Shown: positions 1 to 7,962 of the stretch, piece by piece
How the letters are laid out: every line of letters begins with the position of its first letter
Position numbering within the stretch: the first letter of the stretch is position 1
DNA from: JBBRVP01 sp038246785
Lineage (GTDB): Bacteria; Actinomycetota; Actinomycetes; Jiangellales; Jiangellaceae
Length of the DNA: 64,000 nucleotides
Assembly: GCA_038246785.1 (NCBI GenBank)
Contig: JBBRVP010000003.1
Location: 1 to 64,000 of the forward strand
Reading direction: 5' to 3'
Notes under the pieces: generated by a model
What the model was told of the DNA's origin: nothing
Seen by the model: the letters and a program-made list of their open reading frames with translations, nothing else
Databases searched by the model: none
Position numbers and translations under genes: made by a program

Positions 1-91
1 CCACCCTGCTCGCCGGGGGCGCCACCCCCCCCTCGGTCAACGCCTGCCCCACCCGCCGCCCCGGCGTGTCGGCCTGTCGCTCCACTCGATC

Positions 92-119
92 TTGGGGAGG
101 GTGGGGGCTTCGATAGGCT
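92..119 (+). promoter_or_regulatory. Probable ndk promoter
   Basis: A -35-like TTGGGG (92-97) and a -10-like TAGGCT (114-119) are separated by 16 nt and lie about 35 nt before the ndk start codon. The match to the actinobacterial SigA consensus is fair. Bases 1-91 to the left hold no ORF I can recognise; they may be the tail of an upstream gene cut by the window edge. Confidence 0.5.
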
Positions 120-154
120 GCGCGTCCTCATCCGACCCGAAGCCCAGGAGCGCG

Positions 155-568
155 ATGCCGCAGCGCACGCTCGTCCTGATCAAGCCCGACGCCGTGCGCC
201 GAGGGCTCGTCGGGGAGATCCTCGCCCGATACGAGAGCAAGGGGCTGCGCATCGTCGCGATGGACCAGCGCACCATCGGAACCGACCTGTCCGACCGGCA
301 CTACGCCGAGCACGTGGACAAGGGCTTCTACCCGGCGCTGCGCGAGTTCATCACCGGCGGGCCGCTGGTGGCGCTGGTGCTCGAGGGTGACACCGCCGTC
401 GACGTCGTCCGGGCGATGAACGGCGCCACCGACGGCCGGACGGCGGCCCCGGGCACCGTGCGGGGCGACCTGGCCCTGTCCAACTCCGAGAACCTGGTCC
501 ACGCCTCGGACTCCGCGACGGCGGCGGCCCGCGAGCTCGCCCTCTGGTACCCCGACCTGGCCTCCTAG
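155..568 (+). CDS. ndk: Nucleoside diphosphate kinase
   Basis: Cytosolic enzyme that moves the gamma-phosphate of ATP onto NDPs through a phospho-histidine, balancing NTP and dNTP pools. The 137-residue product has the normal family length, the opening TLVLIKPDAVRRG and the active-site segment NLVHASDS, whose His is the phosphoacceptor. An in-frame ATG further upstream exists, but the ATG at 155 is preceded by AGGAG at good spacing and gives the standard N-terminus (MPQRTLV). It is the first gene before the mre cluster, an arrangement common in actinobacteria; the 122-nt gap to mreB leaves room for a separate promoter. Confidence 0.96.
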   Translation: MPQRTLVLIKPDAVRRGLVGEILARYESKGLRIVAMDQRTIGTDLSDRHYAEHVDKGFYPALREFITGGPLVALVLEGDTAVDVVRAMNGATDGRTAAPGTVRGDLALSNSENLVHASDSATAAARELALWYPDLAS

Positions 569-690
569 GCCGTCCCTGCCAGGGCGAGCGACCGCGAGCG
601 GCGCGGCGCGCCTGCCGGGACGCGGGAGGAGCCGTCCCTAGGCTGGCCGGGACCTGACGACCCCGGCGAGGAAGGGCGTCCTCGACTGCG

Positions 691-1716
691 ATGGCGACGA
701 GCCTCTTCGGCCGTGACCTGGCCGTCGACCTCGGCACCGCGACGACGCTCGTCTACGCCCGCGGGCGCGGCGTCGTGCTCGACGCCCCCTCGGTGGTCGC
801 CCTCGACACCCGCACCGGCGAGGTGCTGGCGGTCGGCGCCGACGCGCACCGCATGATCGGTCGTACGCCAGAGCGCATCGTCGCCCTGCGGCCGCTGCGT
901 GACGGGGTCATCGCCGACTTCGACGCGACCGAGCAGATGCTGCGCCTCCTGCTCGGCAGCGTGCAGCGGCGAAGCCGGCTGGCCGGCCCGCGGGTGGTCG
1001 TCTGCGTCCCGTCCGGGGTCACCGGCGTCGAGCGGCGGGCGGTCGAGGAGGTCACGTCGCACGCCGGCGCGCGCGAGGTGCACGTGGTCGAGGAGCCGAT
1101 GGCGGCCGCGATCGGAGCCGGCCTCCCGGTTCACGAGCCGGTCGGCAGCCTCGTCGTGGACATCGGCGGCGGCACCACCGAGGTCGCCGTGATCAGCCTC
1201 GGCGGCGTGGTCACCGCAGTCTCCGAGCGGGTAGCCGGCGACGAGCTCGACGACGCGGTGGTCCAGCACGTGAAGAAGCAGCACGGCCTGCTGCTCGGCG
1301 AGCGCACCGCTGAGGCGATCAAGGAGGGGGTTGGGTCGGCGTTCCCGCTGCCCGACGAGCCGGTCGTCGAGATCCGCGGCCGGGACCTGGTCTCCGGTCT
1401 GCCGCGCTCGGTCGTCGTCCCGGCAGCGGAGATCCGCCAGGCGCTCGAGGAGCCGGTCCTGTCCATCGTCGACGCCGTGCGCGCCACGCTCGACCGCACC
1501 CCGCCCGAGCTCGTGTCCGACGTCGCTGAGCGCGGCGTCGTCCTCACCGGTGGCGGCGCGCTGCTCAAGGGTCTGGACGAACGGCTGCGCGTCGAGACGG
1601 GGATGCCGGTACGGGTCGCCGAGCGGCCCCGCGAGTGCGTCGCCCTCGGCGCCGGCGCCTGCGTGGAGGACTTCACCGCGCTGCGCGGTGTGCTCACCTC
1701 GCGTCCTCGCCGGTGA
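691..1716 (+). CDS. mreB: Rod shape-determining protein MreB
   Basis: Bacterial actin homologue that polymerises under the membrane and guides lateral wall synthesis or, in sporulating actinomycetes, spore-wall synthesis. The 341-residue product has the actin-fold nucleotide motifs: phosphate-1 DLGTATT (from residue 13), phosphate-2 DIGGGTTEV (from about residue 157) and the adenosine motif LTGGGALL near the C-terminus. Length matches the family. Its stop codon overlaps the mreC start (TGATG), so the genes are probably translationally coupled. It leads an mreB-mreC-mreD-mrdA-rodA operon with overlaps at every junction. Confidence 0.96.
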   Translation: MATSLFGRDLAVDLGTATTLVYARGRGVVLDAPSVVALDTRTGEVLAVGADAHRMIGRTPERIVALRPLRDGVIADFDATEQMLRLLLGSVQRRSRLAGPRVVVCVPSGVTGVERRAVEEVTSHAGAREVHVVEEPMAAAIGAGLPVHEPVGSLVVDIGGGTTEVAVISLGGVVTAVSERVAGDELDDAVVQHVKKQHGLLLGERTAEAIKEGVGSAFPLPDEPVVEIRGRDLVSGLPRSVVVPAAEIRQALEEPVLSIVDAVRATLDRTPPELVSDVAERGVVLTGGGALLKGLDERLRVETGMPVRVAERPRECVALGAGACVEDFTALRGVLTSRPRR

Positions 1717-2603
1717 TGCTGCGGCCGGCCCGCCGCACCGGGCATCCGGTCCGGCTGCTCGCCGCGCTGCTGCTGGCGTCGGTCACGCTGGTCACCGTCG
1801 ACCTCCAGGTGCCGCAGGGGCCGACCGCTGCCGTACGCCGGGCCGGGTCGGCGTTGCTCGGCCCGCTCGTGCGCGCCGGCGGCAGCGCGAGCGACGCCGT
1901 GGCTGCGCGCTGGGACGCGCTCGCCCGCGCCGATGCCACGCGCGCCGAGCTCGAACGGCTGCGCGCAGCCAACGCGCAGTTGCGGACCGCCCTGCTGGCT
2001 GGCGAGGACGCCCGGGCTCGCGCCGGGCAGCTGGACCGGCTGCTGCAGCTGACCGGTGCCGGCGGCTACCGCGTCGTCCCGGCCCAGGTCGTTGCCGTCG
2101 GACCCGCACAGGCGTTCCGCCGCACGGCCACCATCGATGTCGGGCGCCTCGACGGCGTACGCCGCGACAGCACGGTTCTCGCCGGCGGCGGCCTCGCCGG
2201 CCGCGTCCTGCGCGTGCAGGAGCGGACCTCGACCATGCTGCTCCTCGTCGACGCCTCCTCCGCGGTCGGCGCCCGGCTCGCGGCGTCGCGCGACCTCGCT
2301 GTCGTGCGCGGCGACGGCTCGGGCTCGCTGCGGGTCGACCTGCTCGACGCCGACCGGCCGCTCGCCGCGGGCCAGCGACTCGTGACGTTCGGCTCGCGGG
2401 GCGGGACGCCTTACGTGCCCGGGGTCCCGATCGGCGAGGTGGTCGCGGTCGACGGCGGCGCCGGAGGGGCGGCCGGACGCAGCGGCACCGTGCGGCCCTC
2501 CGTCGACCCGGACCGGCTCGACCTCGTCGGCGTCGTCGTCGGCGGCCCACGCCGCGACCCCCGCGACCCGTTGCTGCCCCGCCGCAGCCCGGCGGCCGGG
2601 TGA
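1716..2603 (+). CDS. mreC: Rod shape-determining protein MreC
   Basis: Bitopic membrane protein of the elongasome that links MreB to the penicillin-binding proteins. The 295-residue product has one N-terminal membrane segment (about residues 12-30), a coiled-coil stretch rich in Ala, Arg and Glu (about 60-95) and an extracytoplasmic beta domain with the typical TSTMLLLVDASSAVGARL segment. I place the start at the ATG overlapping the mreB stop rather than the longer ORF start, because upstream codons belong to mreB. The stop overlaps the GTG of mreD. Confidence 0.93.
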   Translation: MLRPARRTGHPVRLLAALLLASVTLVTVDLQVPQGPTAAVRRAGSALLGPLVRAGGSASDAVAARWDALARADATRAELERLRAANAQLRTALLAGEDARARAGQLDRLLQLTGAGGYRVVPAQVVAVGPAQAFRRTATIDVGRLDGVRRDSTVLAGGGLAGRVLRVQERTSTMLLLVDASSAVGARLAASRDLAVVRGDGSGSLRVDLLDADRPLAAGQRLVTFGSRGGTPYVPGVPIGEVVAVDGGAGGAAGRSGTVRPSVDPDRLDLVGVVVGGPRRDPRDPLLPRRSPAAG

Positions 2604-3202
2604 GCGCCGCGGTGGCCCGCTGGGCGGTGCTCGCGCTGGCGGCCGTGGCCACGGTGGCCGTCCAGGTCTCGGTGTTGTCCCGGCTTCCCCTGCCCGGAGC
2701 GACGCCCGACCTGGTCGCCGTGCTCGTCGTCGGGGTGGGGCTCGTCGCCGGTTCGTCGCCCGGCGCGGCGGTCGGCTTCGGCGTCGGCTTGTTGCTCGAC
2801 GTCGCGCCCGGCATCGACGGGGTGCTCGGGCGGTGGGCGCTCTGCCTCACCCTCGCCGGCTGGGTCGCCGGGCTGCTCTCGGCGCGCGTCGCCGGCCCGT
2901 CCCGCCGCGCGCCCTGGGCGACCGCGGTCGGCGTCATGGCGGGCCTGGCGGCGGCGACGGTGATGGGGTCGTGGGGGCTGACGGCCCTGCTCGCCGGTGA
3001 CGCCCGGACGGCGCCCGGGGCCATGCAGGCGGTCCGGTTGCTGCCGACCCAGGCGCTCTACGCGGCCGTGCTCTCGCTCGCCGTGCTCCCGGCGCTGGCC
3101 GCGCTCGAGCGCCGCACCGGTCCGGCCCGGCGCATGCGGCGGCCCCGGCCCTCGCCCGCCGCCCGGAACCCGCGGCCGGCCACTCCGGGACAGCGCCGGT
3201 GA
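2600..3202 (+). CDS. mreD: Rod shape-determining protein MreD
   Basis: Small polytopic membrane protein of the elongasome. The 200-residue product begins at a GTG inside a GTGA overlap with mreC and shows about five hydrophobic segments, followed by a short basic, Pro/Arg-rich cytoplasmic tail. MreD is poorly conserved in sequence, so the call rests on size, topology, the segment GLLLDVAPG typical of MreD, and its position between mreC and mrdA. The stop overlaps the GTG of the next gene. Confidence 0.88.
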   Translation: MSAAVARWAVLALAAVATVAVQVSVLSRLPLPGATPDLVAVLVVGVGLVAGSSPGAAVGFGVGLLLDVAPGIDGVLGRWALCLTLAGWVAGLLSARVAGPSRRAPWATAVGVMAGLAAATVMGSWGLTALLAGDARTAPGAMQAVRLLPTQALYAAVLSLAVLPALAALERRTGPARRMRRPRPSPAARNPRPATPGQRR

Positions 3203-5223
3203 CCGACCGTGCCGCACTGCGCCTCGTCGTGCTGCGGGTGCTGGTGCTGGCGCTGATGGCCACCCTGCTGGCCCGGCTCTGGCAGGTGCAGGTCGTCGGC
3301 GGGCCGGCGTACGCGGAGCGGGCCGTCGAGCAGCGGGTGCGCACGATCGTGGTCGCGGCGCCGCGCGGGCAGTTGCTCGACGACCGGGGGCGGGCGCTGG
3401 TCAGCAACCGCACGGCGGTCTCGGTGTCGGCAGACCGGACGGCGCTGGCCCGCCAGCCCGACGGCGGCGAGCGGGTGCTGCGCCGGCTGGCCGGCCTGCT
3501 CGGCGAGCCGTACGCCCGCCTCCGCGACGCGGTCACCCAGTGCGGCGAGCCGGGAGCGGCCGCGCCACCGCGCTGCTGGAACGGCTCGCCGTACGCCCCG
3601 GTGCCGCTCGCCCGCGACCTGCCGGCCCGGGTGGCCCTGCAGGTGGTGGAGCGCGCGGAGGAGTTCCCCGGCCTGCTGGCCGACACCGAGCAGGTGCGGG
3701 CGCTGCCCCGCCCGTACGGCGTCCTGGCCCCGCACCTGCTCGGCTATCTCGGCCCGGTCACGGCCGACGAGCTCGCCGCCGCCCCGGCCCTCGACCGCAC
3801 CGACGTCGTGGGCAGGTCCGGCCTGGAGAGCGCCTACGACGCGGACCTGCGCGGCCGGCCCGGGCAGCGCCGCGTCGCCGTCGACCTCACCGGCCGGGTG
3901 GTCGGCGCTGTGGGGGAACGCTCCGCGCAGCCGGGCCACGACGTGGTGACCAGCATCGATGCCCGGGTGCAGGCCGTGGTGGAACGCCAGCTCGCCGCGG
4001 CGGTGCGGCGCGCCCGCGGCAGCATCGACCCGGTCCGCGGACGCCGCTACCTCGCCGACTCGGCTGCGGCGGTCGTCATGGACGTGCGCAGCGGCCGGGT
4101 GCTCGCGCTCGCCGGCTTCCCGACCTACGACCCGCGGGTGTGGCTCGGCGGCATCAGCCGGCGCGAGCTGGACGCGCTGGACGGCAGCGGTGCGCTGCTC
4201 GACCGGGTGACCCAGTCGCAGGGGCCGGCTGCCTCACCGTTCAAGGTGGTCACGACGGCCGCGGCCGCGGCGGCGGGCTACCGCCTCGACGGCCACTACC
4301 CCTGTACGTCGGCGTTCCGCGTCGGCAACCGTTCGTTCGCCAACTACGAGTCCCGCGCCTATGGCGAGATCACCGTCTCGCGCGCGCTGCAAATCAGCTG
4401 CGACACGGTGTTCTATCGCTTCGCGTACGGCCTGTGGCAACGTGGCCGCGACGATCTGCTGACGCGCACCGCCCGCGCCTTCGGGCTCGGCAGCCCGACC
4501 GGCATCGACCTGCCCGGCGAGGCGAGCGGACGGGTCGCCGACGCCGCCTGGAAGCGGGCGTACTGGGCGCAGCACCGGCGCACATGGTGCGCCGCGGCCC
4601 GCAGCGCGAGGGGCAGCGGGTTCGCCGCGCGCTTCGTCCGCGAGGCGTGCACCGACGGCTGGCGCTGGCGCGCCGGAGACGCGGTCAACACCTCGATCGG
4701 GCAGGGCGACACGCTGGTCACGCCGCTGCAGATGGCCGTGGCGTACGCCGCCGTCGCCAACGGCGGCACTCTGTGGCAGCCGCGGGTGGGCAGGGCCGTC
4801 CTCGACGCCTCCGGCCGGCTGGTGCGCGAGATCGAACCGCGGCGCAAGGCCCGGCTGCCGGTGCCGGCCGGCGTGCTGGCGTACGAACGCCGAGCGCTGC
4901 ATCTCACGACGCTGCACGGCACGGGGGCCCGGCCGTTCACCGGCTTTCCGCTCGACCGGATCCCGCTGGCGACCAAGACCGGCACCGCCGAGGTGGCGGG
5001 CAAGCAGCCGACGTCGTGGTTCGTGTCGTTCGACCGCAACCTCGTCGTCCTGATGACGGTGGCGCAGGGCGGCACCGGTTCGGGCACATCGGGTCCGTCG
5101 GTGCGCAAGATCTGGGAGGCGGTCTACGGCGTCACCGGCAACCGGGTCGACGCCTCGCGCGCGCTGCTCCCCGGCGGCCGACCGCCCCCGCTGTCCAATG
5201 CCCTTGCGGCGGTCCGCCGATGA
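3199..5223 (+). CDS. mrdA: Penicillin-binding protein 2 (elongasome transpeptidase)
   Basis: Class B PBP that crosslinks peptidoglycan together with the RodA polymerase. The 674-residue protein has one N-terminal membrane anchor (about residues 8-30), a PBP dimer domain, then a transpeptidase domain. Catalytic motifs: SPFK with the nucleophile at about S346 and K349, the second motif read as S400-C401-D402 instead of the canonical SxN, and KTGT at about K593. The GTG start overlaps the mreD stop, and the stop overlaps the rodA ATG, so expression is coupled. The SCD second motif is slightly unusual but is seen in some PBP2 lineages. Confidence 0.93.
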   Translation: MTDRAALRLVVLRVLVLALMATLLARLWQVQVVGGPAYAERAVEQRVRTIVVAAPRGQLLDDRGRALVSNRTAVSVSADRTALARQPDGGERVLRRLAGLLGEPYARLRDAVTQCGEPGAAAPPRCWNGSPYAPVPLARDLPARVALQVVERAEEFPGLLADTEQVRALPRPYGVLAPHLLGYLGPVTADELAAAPALDRTDVVGRSGLESAYDADLRGRPGQRRVAVDLTGRVVGAVGERSAQPGHDVVTSIDARVQAVVERQLAAAVRRARGSIDPVRGRRYLADSAAAVVMDVRSGRVLALAGFPTYDPRVWLGGISRRELDALDGSGALLDRVTQSQGPAASPFKVVTTAAAAAAGYRLDGHYPCTSAFRVGNRSFANYESRAYGEITVSRALQISCDTVFYRFAYGLWQRGRDDLLTRTARAFGLGSPTGIDLPGEASGRVADAAWKRAYWAQHRRTWCAAARSARGSGFAARFVREACTDGWRWRAGDAVNTSIGQGDTLVTPLQMAVAYAAVANGGTLWQPRVGRAVLDASGRLVREIEPRRKARLPVPAGVLAYERRALHLTTLHGTGARPFTGFPLDRIPLATKTGTAEVAGKQPTSWFVSFDRNLVVLMTVAQGGTGSGTSGPSVRKIWEAVYGVTGNRVDASRALLPGGRPPPLSNALAAVRR

Positions 5224-6410
5224 GCGTGCTCACCGGCCGGCGGGCGAGCGTGCTCAGCGGGCCCCGCGCGACCCGGCCGCGGCCCCTGCCAGCGGCCCGC
5301 CGGCGCGGCGGCGTGCTGCTCGGCCTCGATTGGGCGCTGCTCGGTGCGGTCGCCGGGCTGGTCCTGCTCGGCGCCGTACTGGTGTGGACGGCCTCCGCTC
5401 AGCAGCACGGCACCGGCTACCTGCTCCGCCACCTGGTCAACGCGGCGGTCGGTGCGGTGCTGCTCGGTGCGGCAGCCTGCCTGCGCGGCCGCTGGCTCCG
5501 GGCCGGGGTGGCCATGGCGTACGCCGTCGCACTGCTCGGCCTGCTCGCGGTGCTCGGCCCGCTCGGCTCGACCGTGAACGGTTCCCGGTCGTGGATCACG
5601 CTGCCGGCCGGGTTGTCGCTGCAGCCTGCGGAGCTCGCCAAGGTCGGACTGGTGGGCGTCCTGGCGCTCGTGCTGGCCGGGCCGGCCCACGAGCGGCCGG
5701 TCGTGCCCGGGACGGCGCGGGTGGCCCGGGCGCTCGGGCTGGCCGGCGTACCCATGCTGCTCGTCCTGCGCCAGCCCGACCTGGGCACCACCCTCGTCAT
5801 GGCGGCGACCGTCCTGGCATTACTGCTCGCCGCGGGCGCGTCGCGGTGGTGGCTCGGCGCGCTCGTCGCTGCCGGTGCCGCCGCGGCCATGGCGGCCGTC
5901 CGGCTCGGCGTACTCGCCGACTACCAGGTGGCCCGCTTCGCCGCCTTCGCCGACCCGGCGCTCGACCCGCGCGGCGTGGGGTGGACGACCGCGCAGGCGC
6001 GGGTGGCGCTCGGCAACGGCGGCCTGTCCGGGCAGGGGCTCTTCCGCGGCTCGCAGACCAGCGGCGGCTTTGTCCCCGAGCAGCACACCGACTTCGTGTT
6101 CACCGCGGCGGGGGAGCAGCTCGGCTTCGTCGGCGGCGCACTCCTGCTCGGCCTGCTGGCGGTGGTCATGTGGCGCGGGCTGGCCATCGCGGCCGCCGCG
6201 CCCGACGCGTTCGGCCGGCTGCTCGCCGCCGGGATCGCGTCGTGGTTCGCCGTGCAGTCCTTCGAGAACGTCGGCATGTGCCTGGGGATCATGCCCGTCA
6301 CCGGGGTGCCGCTGCCATTCGTGTCCTACGGCGGGTCGTCGATGTTCGCCGGCCTGGCCGCCATCGGCCTCCTGCAGGCCGTCCACCGCTCCGCCGGCGC
6401 CCCCCGCTGA
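5220..6410 (+). CDS. rodA: Peptidoglycan glycosyltransferase RodA (SEDS family)
   Basis: Multi-pass SEDS protein that polymerises lipid II into glycan strands with the adjacent PBP2. The 396-residue product has about ten hydrophobic segments and SEDS hallmarks: GSRSWITL followed by LQPAELAKVG, RQPDLGTTLV, and the C-terminal TGVPLPFVSYGGSS. The ATG overlaps the mrdA stop (ATGA). It could be FtsW by sequence alone, but position at the end of an mre operon supports RodA. It is the last gene of the operon. Confidence 0.94.
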   Translation: MSVLTGRRASVLSGPRATRPRPLPAARRRGGVLLGLDWALLGAVAGLVLLGAVLVWTASAQQHGTGYLLRHLVNAAVGAVLLGAAACLRGRWLRAGVAMAYAVALLGLLAVLGPLGSTVNGSRSWITLPAGLSLQPAELAKVGLVGVLALVLAGPAHERPVVPGTARVARALGLAGVPMLLVLRQPDLGTTLVMAATVLALLLAAGASRWWLGALVAAGAAAAMAAVRLGVLADYQVARFAAFADPALDPRGVGWTTAQARVALGNGGLSGQGLFRGSQTSGGFVPEQHTDFVFTAAGEQLGFVGGALLLGLLAVVMWRGLAIAAAAPDAFGRLLAAGIASWFAVQSFENVGMCLGIMPVTGVPLPFVSYGGSSMFAGLAAIGLLQAVHRSAGAPR

Positions 6411-6425
6411 CCGGTTGCCCGCCCC

Positions 6426-6500
6426 CGACGTCACTGTCCGGGTGGTCGAGAACCCAGGCGAAACCGGCCCGTAGACCGCCACCAGGACAGTGACGTCGGG
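6426..6500. repeat. 75-bp repeat, copy A, with perfect 16-bp terminal inverted repeat
   Basis: The element has a perfect 16-bp inverted repeat at its ends (CCCGACGTCACTGTCC at 6424-6439 and its complement at 6485-6500) and a second imperfect inner pair (GGTGGTC / GACCGCCACC). A second copy in the same orientation lies at 9081-9155 with roughly nine differences. It follows rodA and could act as a terminator, but the second copy elsewhere points to a small mobile or dispersed repeat. Short tandem CAGCGGGA units follow (about 6501-6521). Confidence 0.85.
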
Positions 6501-6523
6501 ACAGCGGGACAGCGGGACAGTGC

Positions 6524-6547
6524 AACAGTTCGGGGTCCGGGGGCGTC
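6524..6547 (+). promoter_or_regulatory. ECF-type promoter before sigma gene
   Basis: An AAC core (6524-6526, in GCAACAGTT) and CGTC (6544-6547) are separated by 17 nt, the typical ECF sigma -35 AAC / -10 CGTC arrangement. The start site would fall near 6553-6557, almost on the GTG start, suggesting a leaderless and possibly autoregulated message. Confidence 0.45.
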
Positions 6548-6556
6548 TAGGGAGGT

Positions 6557-7129
6557 GTGAGGCAGATCGCGCGGGACTCGGCGCCTGGCGGCGACGTGGG
6601 CGGTGACCTCGGCGAGTTCTTCGCCAGGCACGGTCAGGCGCTGCTGCGGTTCGCGTTCCTGCTCACCGGCGGTCGGGGCGACCAGGCCGAGGACCTCGTG
6701 CACACCGTCCTGGCTCGGCTCGTCGCCCGCGGTCTGGACGATCTCGACGATCCGCTGTCCTACGCCCGGCGCGGCATCGTCAACGAGCATCGCAGCCTGG
6801 GACGCCACGCCGCGGTCCAGCGCAGGGTGCTCCCACGGCTGGCTGCGGAGCGGGATGCGGGGCAGGGCAGCGCCGAGTCCGACGACCGGCTGACCGTGCT
6901 CGAGGCCCTCGGCGCGCTCACCGACCGCGAGCGCGCCGTGGTGGTGCTGAGGTACTACGAGGACCTTCCCGATCCGGAGATCGCCGCGATCGTGGGGTGC
7001 TCGCGCCCGACCGTCAGGTCGCTGGTCCATCGCGCGGTACCGAAGCTGCGGGCGCGACTCGGCGAGACCTACGGGCCGAGCGGCGCGGTCTCCGACCGTC
7101 CCGGGAGAGGTGATGGTGACGATGACTGA
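6557..7129 (+). CDS. ECF RNA polymerase sigma factor, SigE-like family
   Basis: The 190-residue protein has a sigma-70 region 2 (about residues 20-85, with FFARHGQALLRFAFLLTG and QAEDLVHTVL) and region 4 (about 118-170, LTDRERAVVVLRYYEDLPDPEIA followed by a helix-turn-helix ending in VRSLVHRAV). This matches the small SigE-type ECF group of actinomycetes. The only in-frame start before the domain is GTG 6557 (a stop lies at 6548); GGAGG is just one nt away, so either translation is leaderless or it starts at GTG 6596. It overlaps the next gene, its likely partner. The pair and the following metzincin gene sit between two 75-bp repeats. Confidence 0.9.
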   Translation: MRQIARDSAPGGDVGGDLGEFFARHGQALLRFAFLLTGGRGDQAEDLVHTVLARLVARGLDDLDDPLSYARRGIVNEHRSLGRHAAVQRRVLPRLAAERDAGQGSAESDDRLTVLEALGALTDRERAVVVLRYYEDLPDPEIAAIVGCSRPTVRSLVHRAVPKLRARLGETYGPSGAVSDRPGRGDGDDD

Positions 7130-7943
7130 CTTCGAGAGCCAGCTGCGGGCCCGGCTCGCGGACGCGGCCGAGGGTGCGCCGGCGTTCACCGGATTCGACC
7201 CCCAACGGGCGGCCGAGTCGTCCGGGCAGTGGGTTGACTCGACTCGGTCGCGGCGGTCCTACCGGTGGTTGGCCGTGGCGGCTGCCGTGGCCGTGGCGGC
7301 GGCCGGCGTTTCGTGGTGGTCGAGCGGGCGCGCGGGCAACGACGGTGGACAGGCGAACGACGTCCCCCAGGCGTCCTGCGCCGCCGAACTGGTGCTCGCC
7401 GGCCGGGTCTATCGCGGCTACGGCCCCCTGGCGCGAGAGCCGCGACCGGGACCACGCCTGGGTACGGCGAACGTGCCCACCTGCGACGACGGGCAGGGCC
7501 CCGCCGGAGGCGGTCAGGTGGAGGTCTTCACCCTGCCCGGCATCAACCCGGACGTCGCGATCTTCGCGGACGGCTTGTGGGTGAGCGCAGGCGAAGCCGT
7601 GCTGCCGGCATCGTTGCGGGACCTGAGCCGGCCGGTCTTGTGCAGTGGCGCGGGGGAGTCGACCGTCGCCGGAACACTCACCGGCATCGAGGGACCTCCG
7701 GCCGCGGAGGACTACCACCCTCGCACGCCCTATACGGCCACTGTGGTTGCCGACGAGGGTTCAGGGCTTCCGCTTGACGAGTACTCCAGCGTCACGATCC
7801 GGATCCGGGTGACGGCCGCGACCGCTAGGGGGCGCGACCCGTCGCTCGTCCGAGCCGCACTCGCCGAGGGCAATCGTGTTTCGGTGAAAGTGCGCTGTGC
7901 CGGACCTCGCTTCGACGCGATCTCCTTCGCCCTGGCGCCCTGA
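7122..7943 (+). CDS. Membrane-anchored protein co-encoded with ECF sigma factor
   Basis: The 273-residue protein has a short cytoplasmic N-terminus (about 45 residues), one membrane segment (about residues 48-65, Val/Ala-rich) and a large extracytoplasmic part containing several Cys. Genes of this layout commonly follow SigE-like ECF sigma factors, and the N-terminus could act as an anti-sigma or sensor part; I see no zinc-binding HxxxCxxC motif, so a classical ZAS anti-sigma factor is not supported. The start is chosen at ATG 7122 because GGGAGAGG sits about 11 nt upstream; ATG 7113 is too close to it. It overlaps the sigma gene by 8 nt, implying coupling. Confidence 0.75.
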   Translation: MTDFESQLRARLADAAEGAPAFTGFDPQRAAESSGQWVDSTRSRRSYRWLAVAAAVAVAAAGVSWWSSGRAGNDGGQANDVPQASCAAELVLAGRVYRGYGPLAREPRPGPRLGTANVPTCDDGQGPAGGGQVEVFTLPGINPDVAIFADGLWVSAGEAVLPASLRDLSRPVLCSGAGESTVAGTLTGIEGPPAAEDYHPRTPYTATVVADEGSGLPLDEYSSVTIRIRVTAATARGRDPSLVRAALAEGNRVSVKVRCAGPRFDAISFALAP

Positions 7944-7962
7944 CCGCAGTCCGTACGGTCAG
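7940..7962. terminator. Compact hairpin between convergent genes
   Basis: CTGACCG (7940-7946) pairs with CGGTCAG (7956-7962). Both convergent stop codons (plus-strand TGA 7941-7943, minus-strand TGA at 7959-7961) lie inside the arms, so one small hairpin could end both transcripts. There is no T tract. Confidence 0.45.

Noticed and set aside
1..113. End of an upstream gene at the left edge
   Set aside because: One frame runs to a TAG at 114-116 but its peptide resembles nothing known; too short to call.
1792..3024. Minus-strand frame of 410 codons opposite mreC and mreD
   Set aside because: Antisense shadow of a well-supported operon.
2997..5219. Long frame upstream of RodA in the same frame, suggesting a 1137-residue fusion
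   Set aside because: That part overlaps mreD and PBP2 in another frame and is Arg/Ala/Pro-rich noise; RodA starts at ATG 5220.
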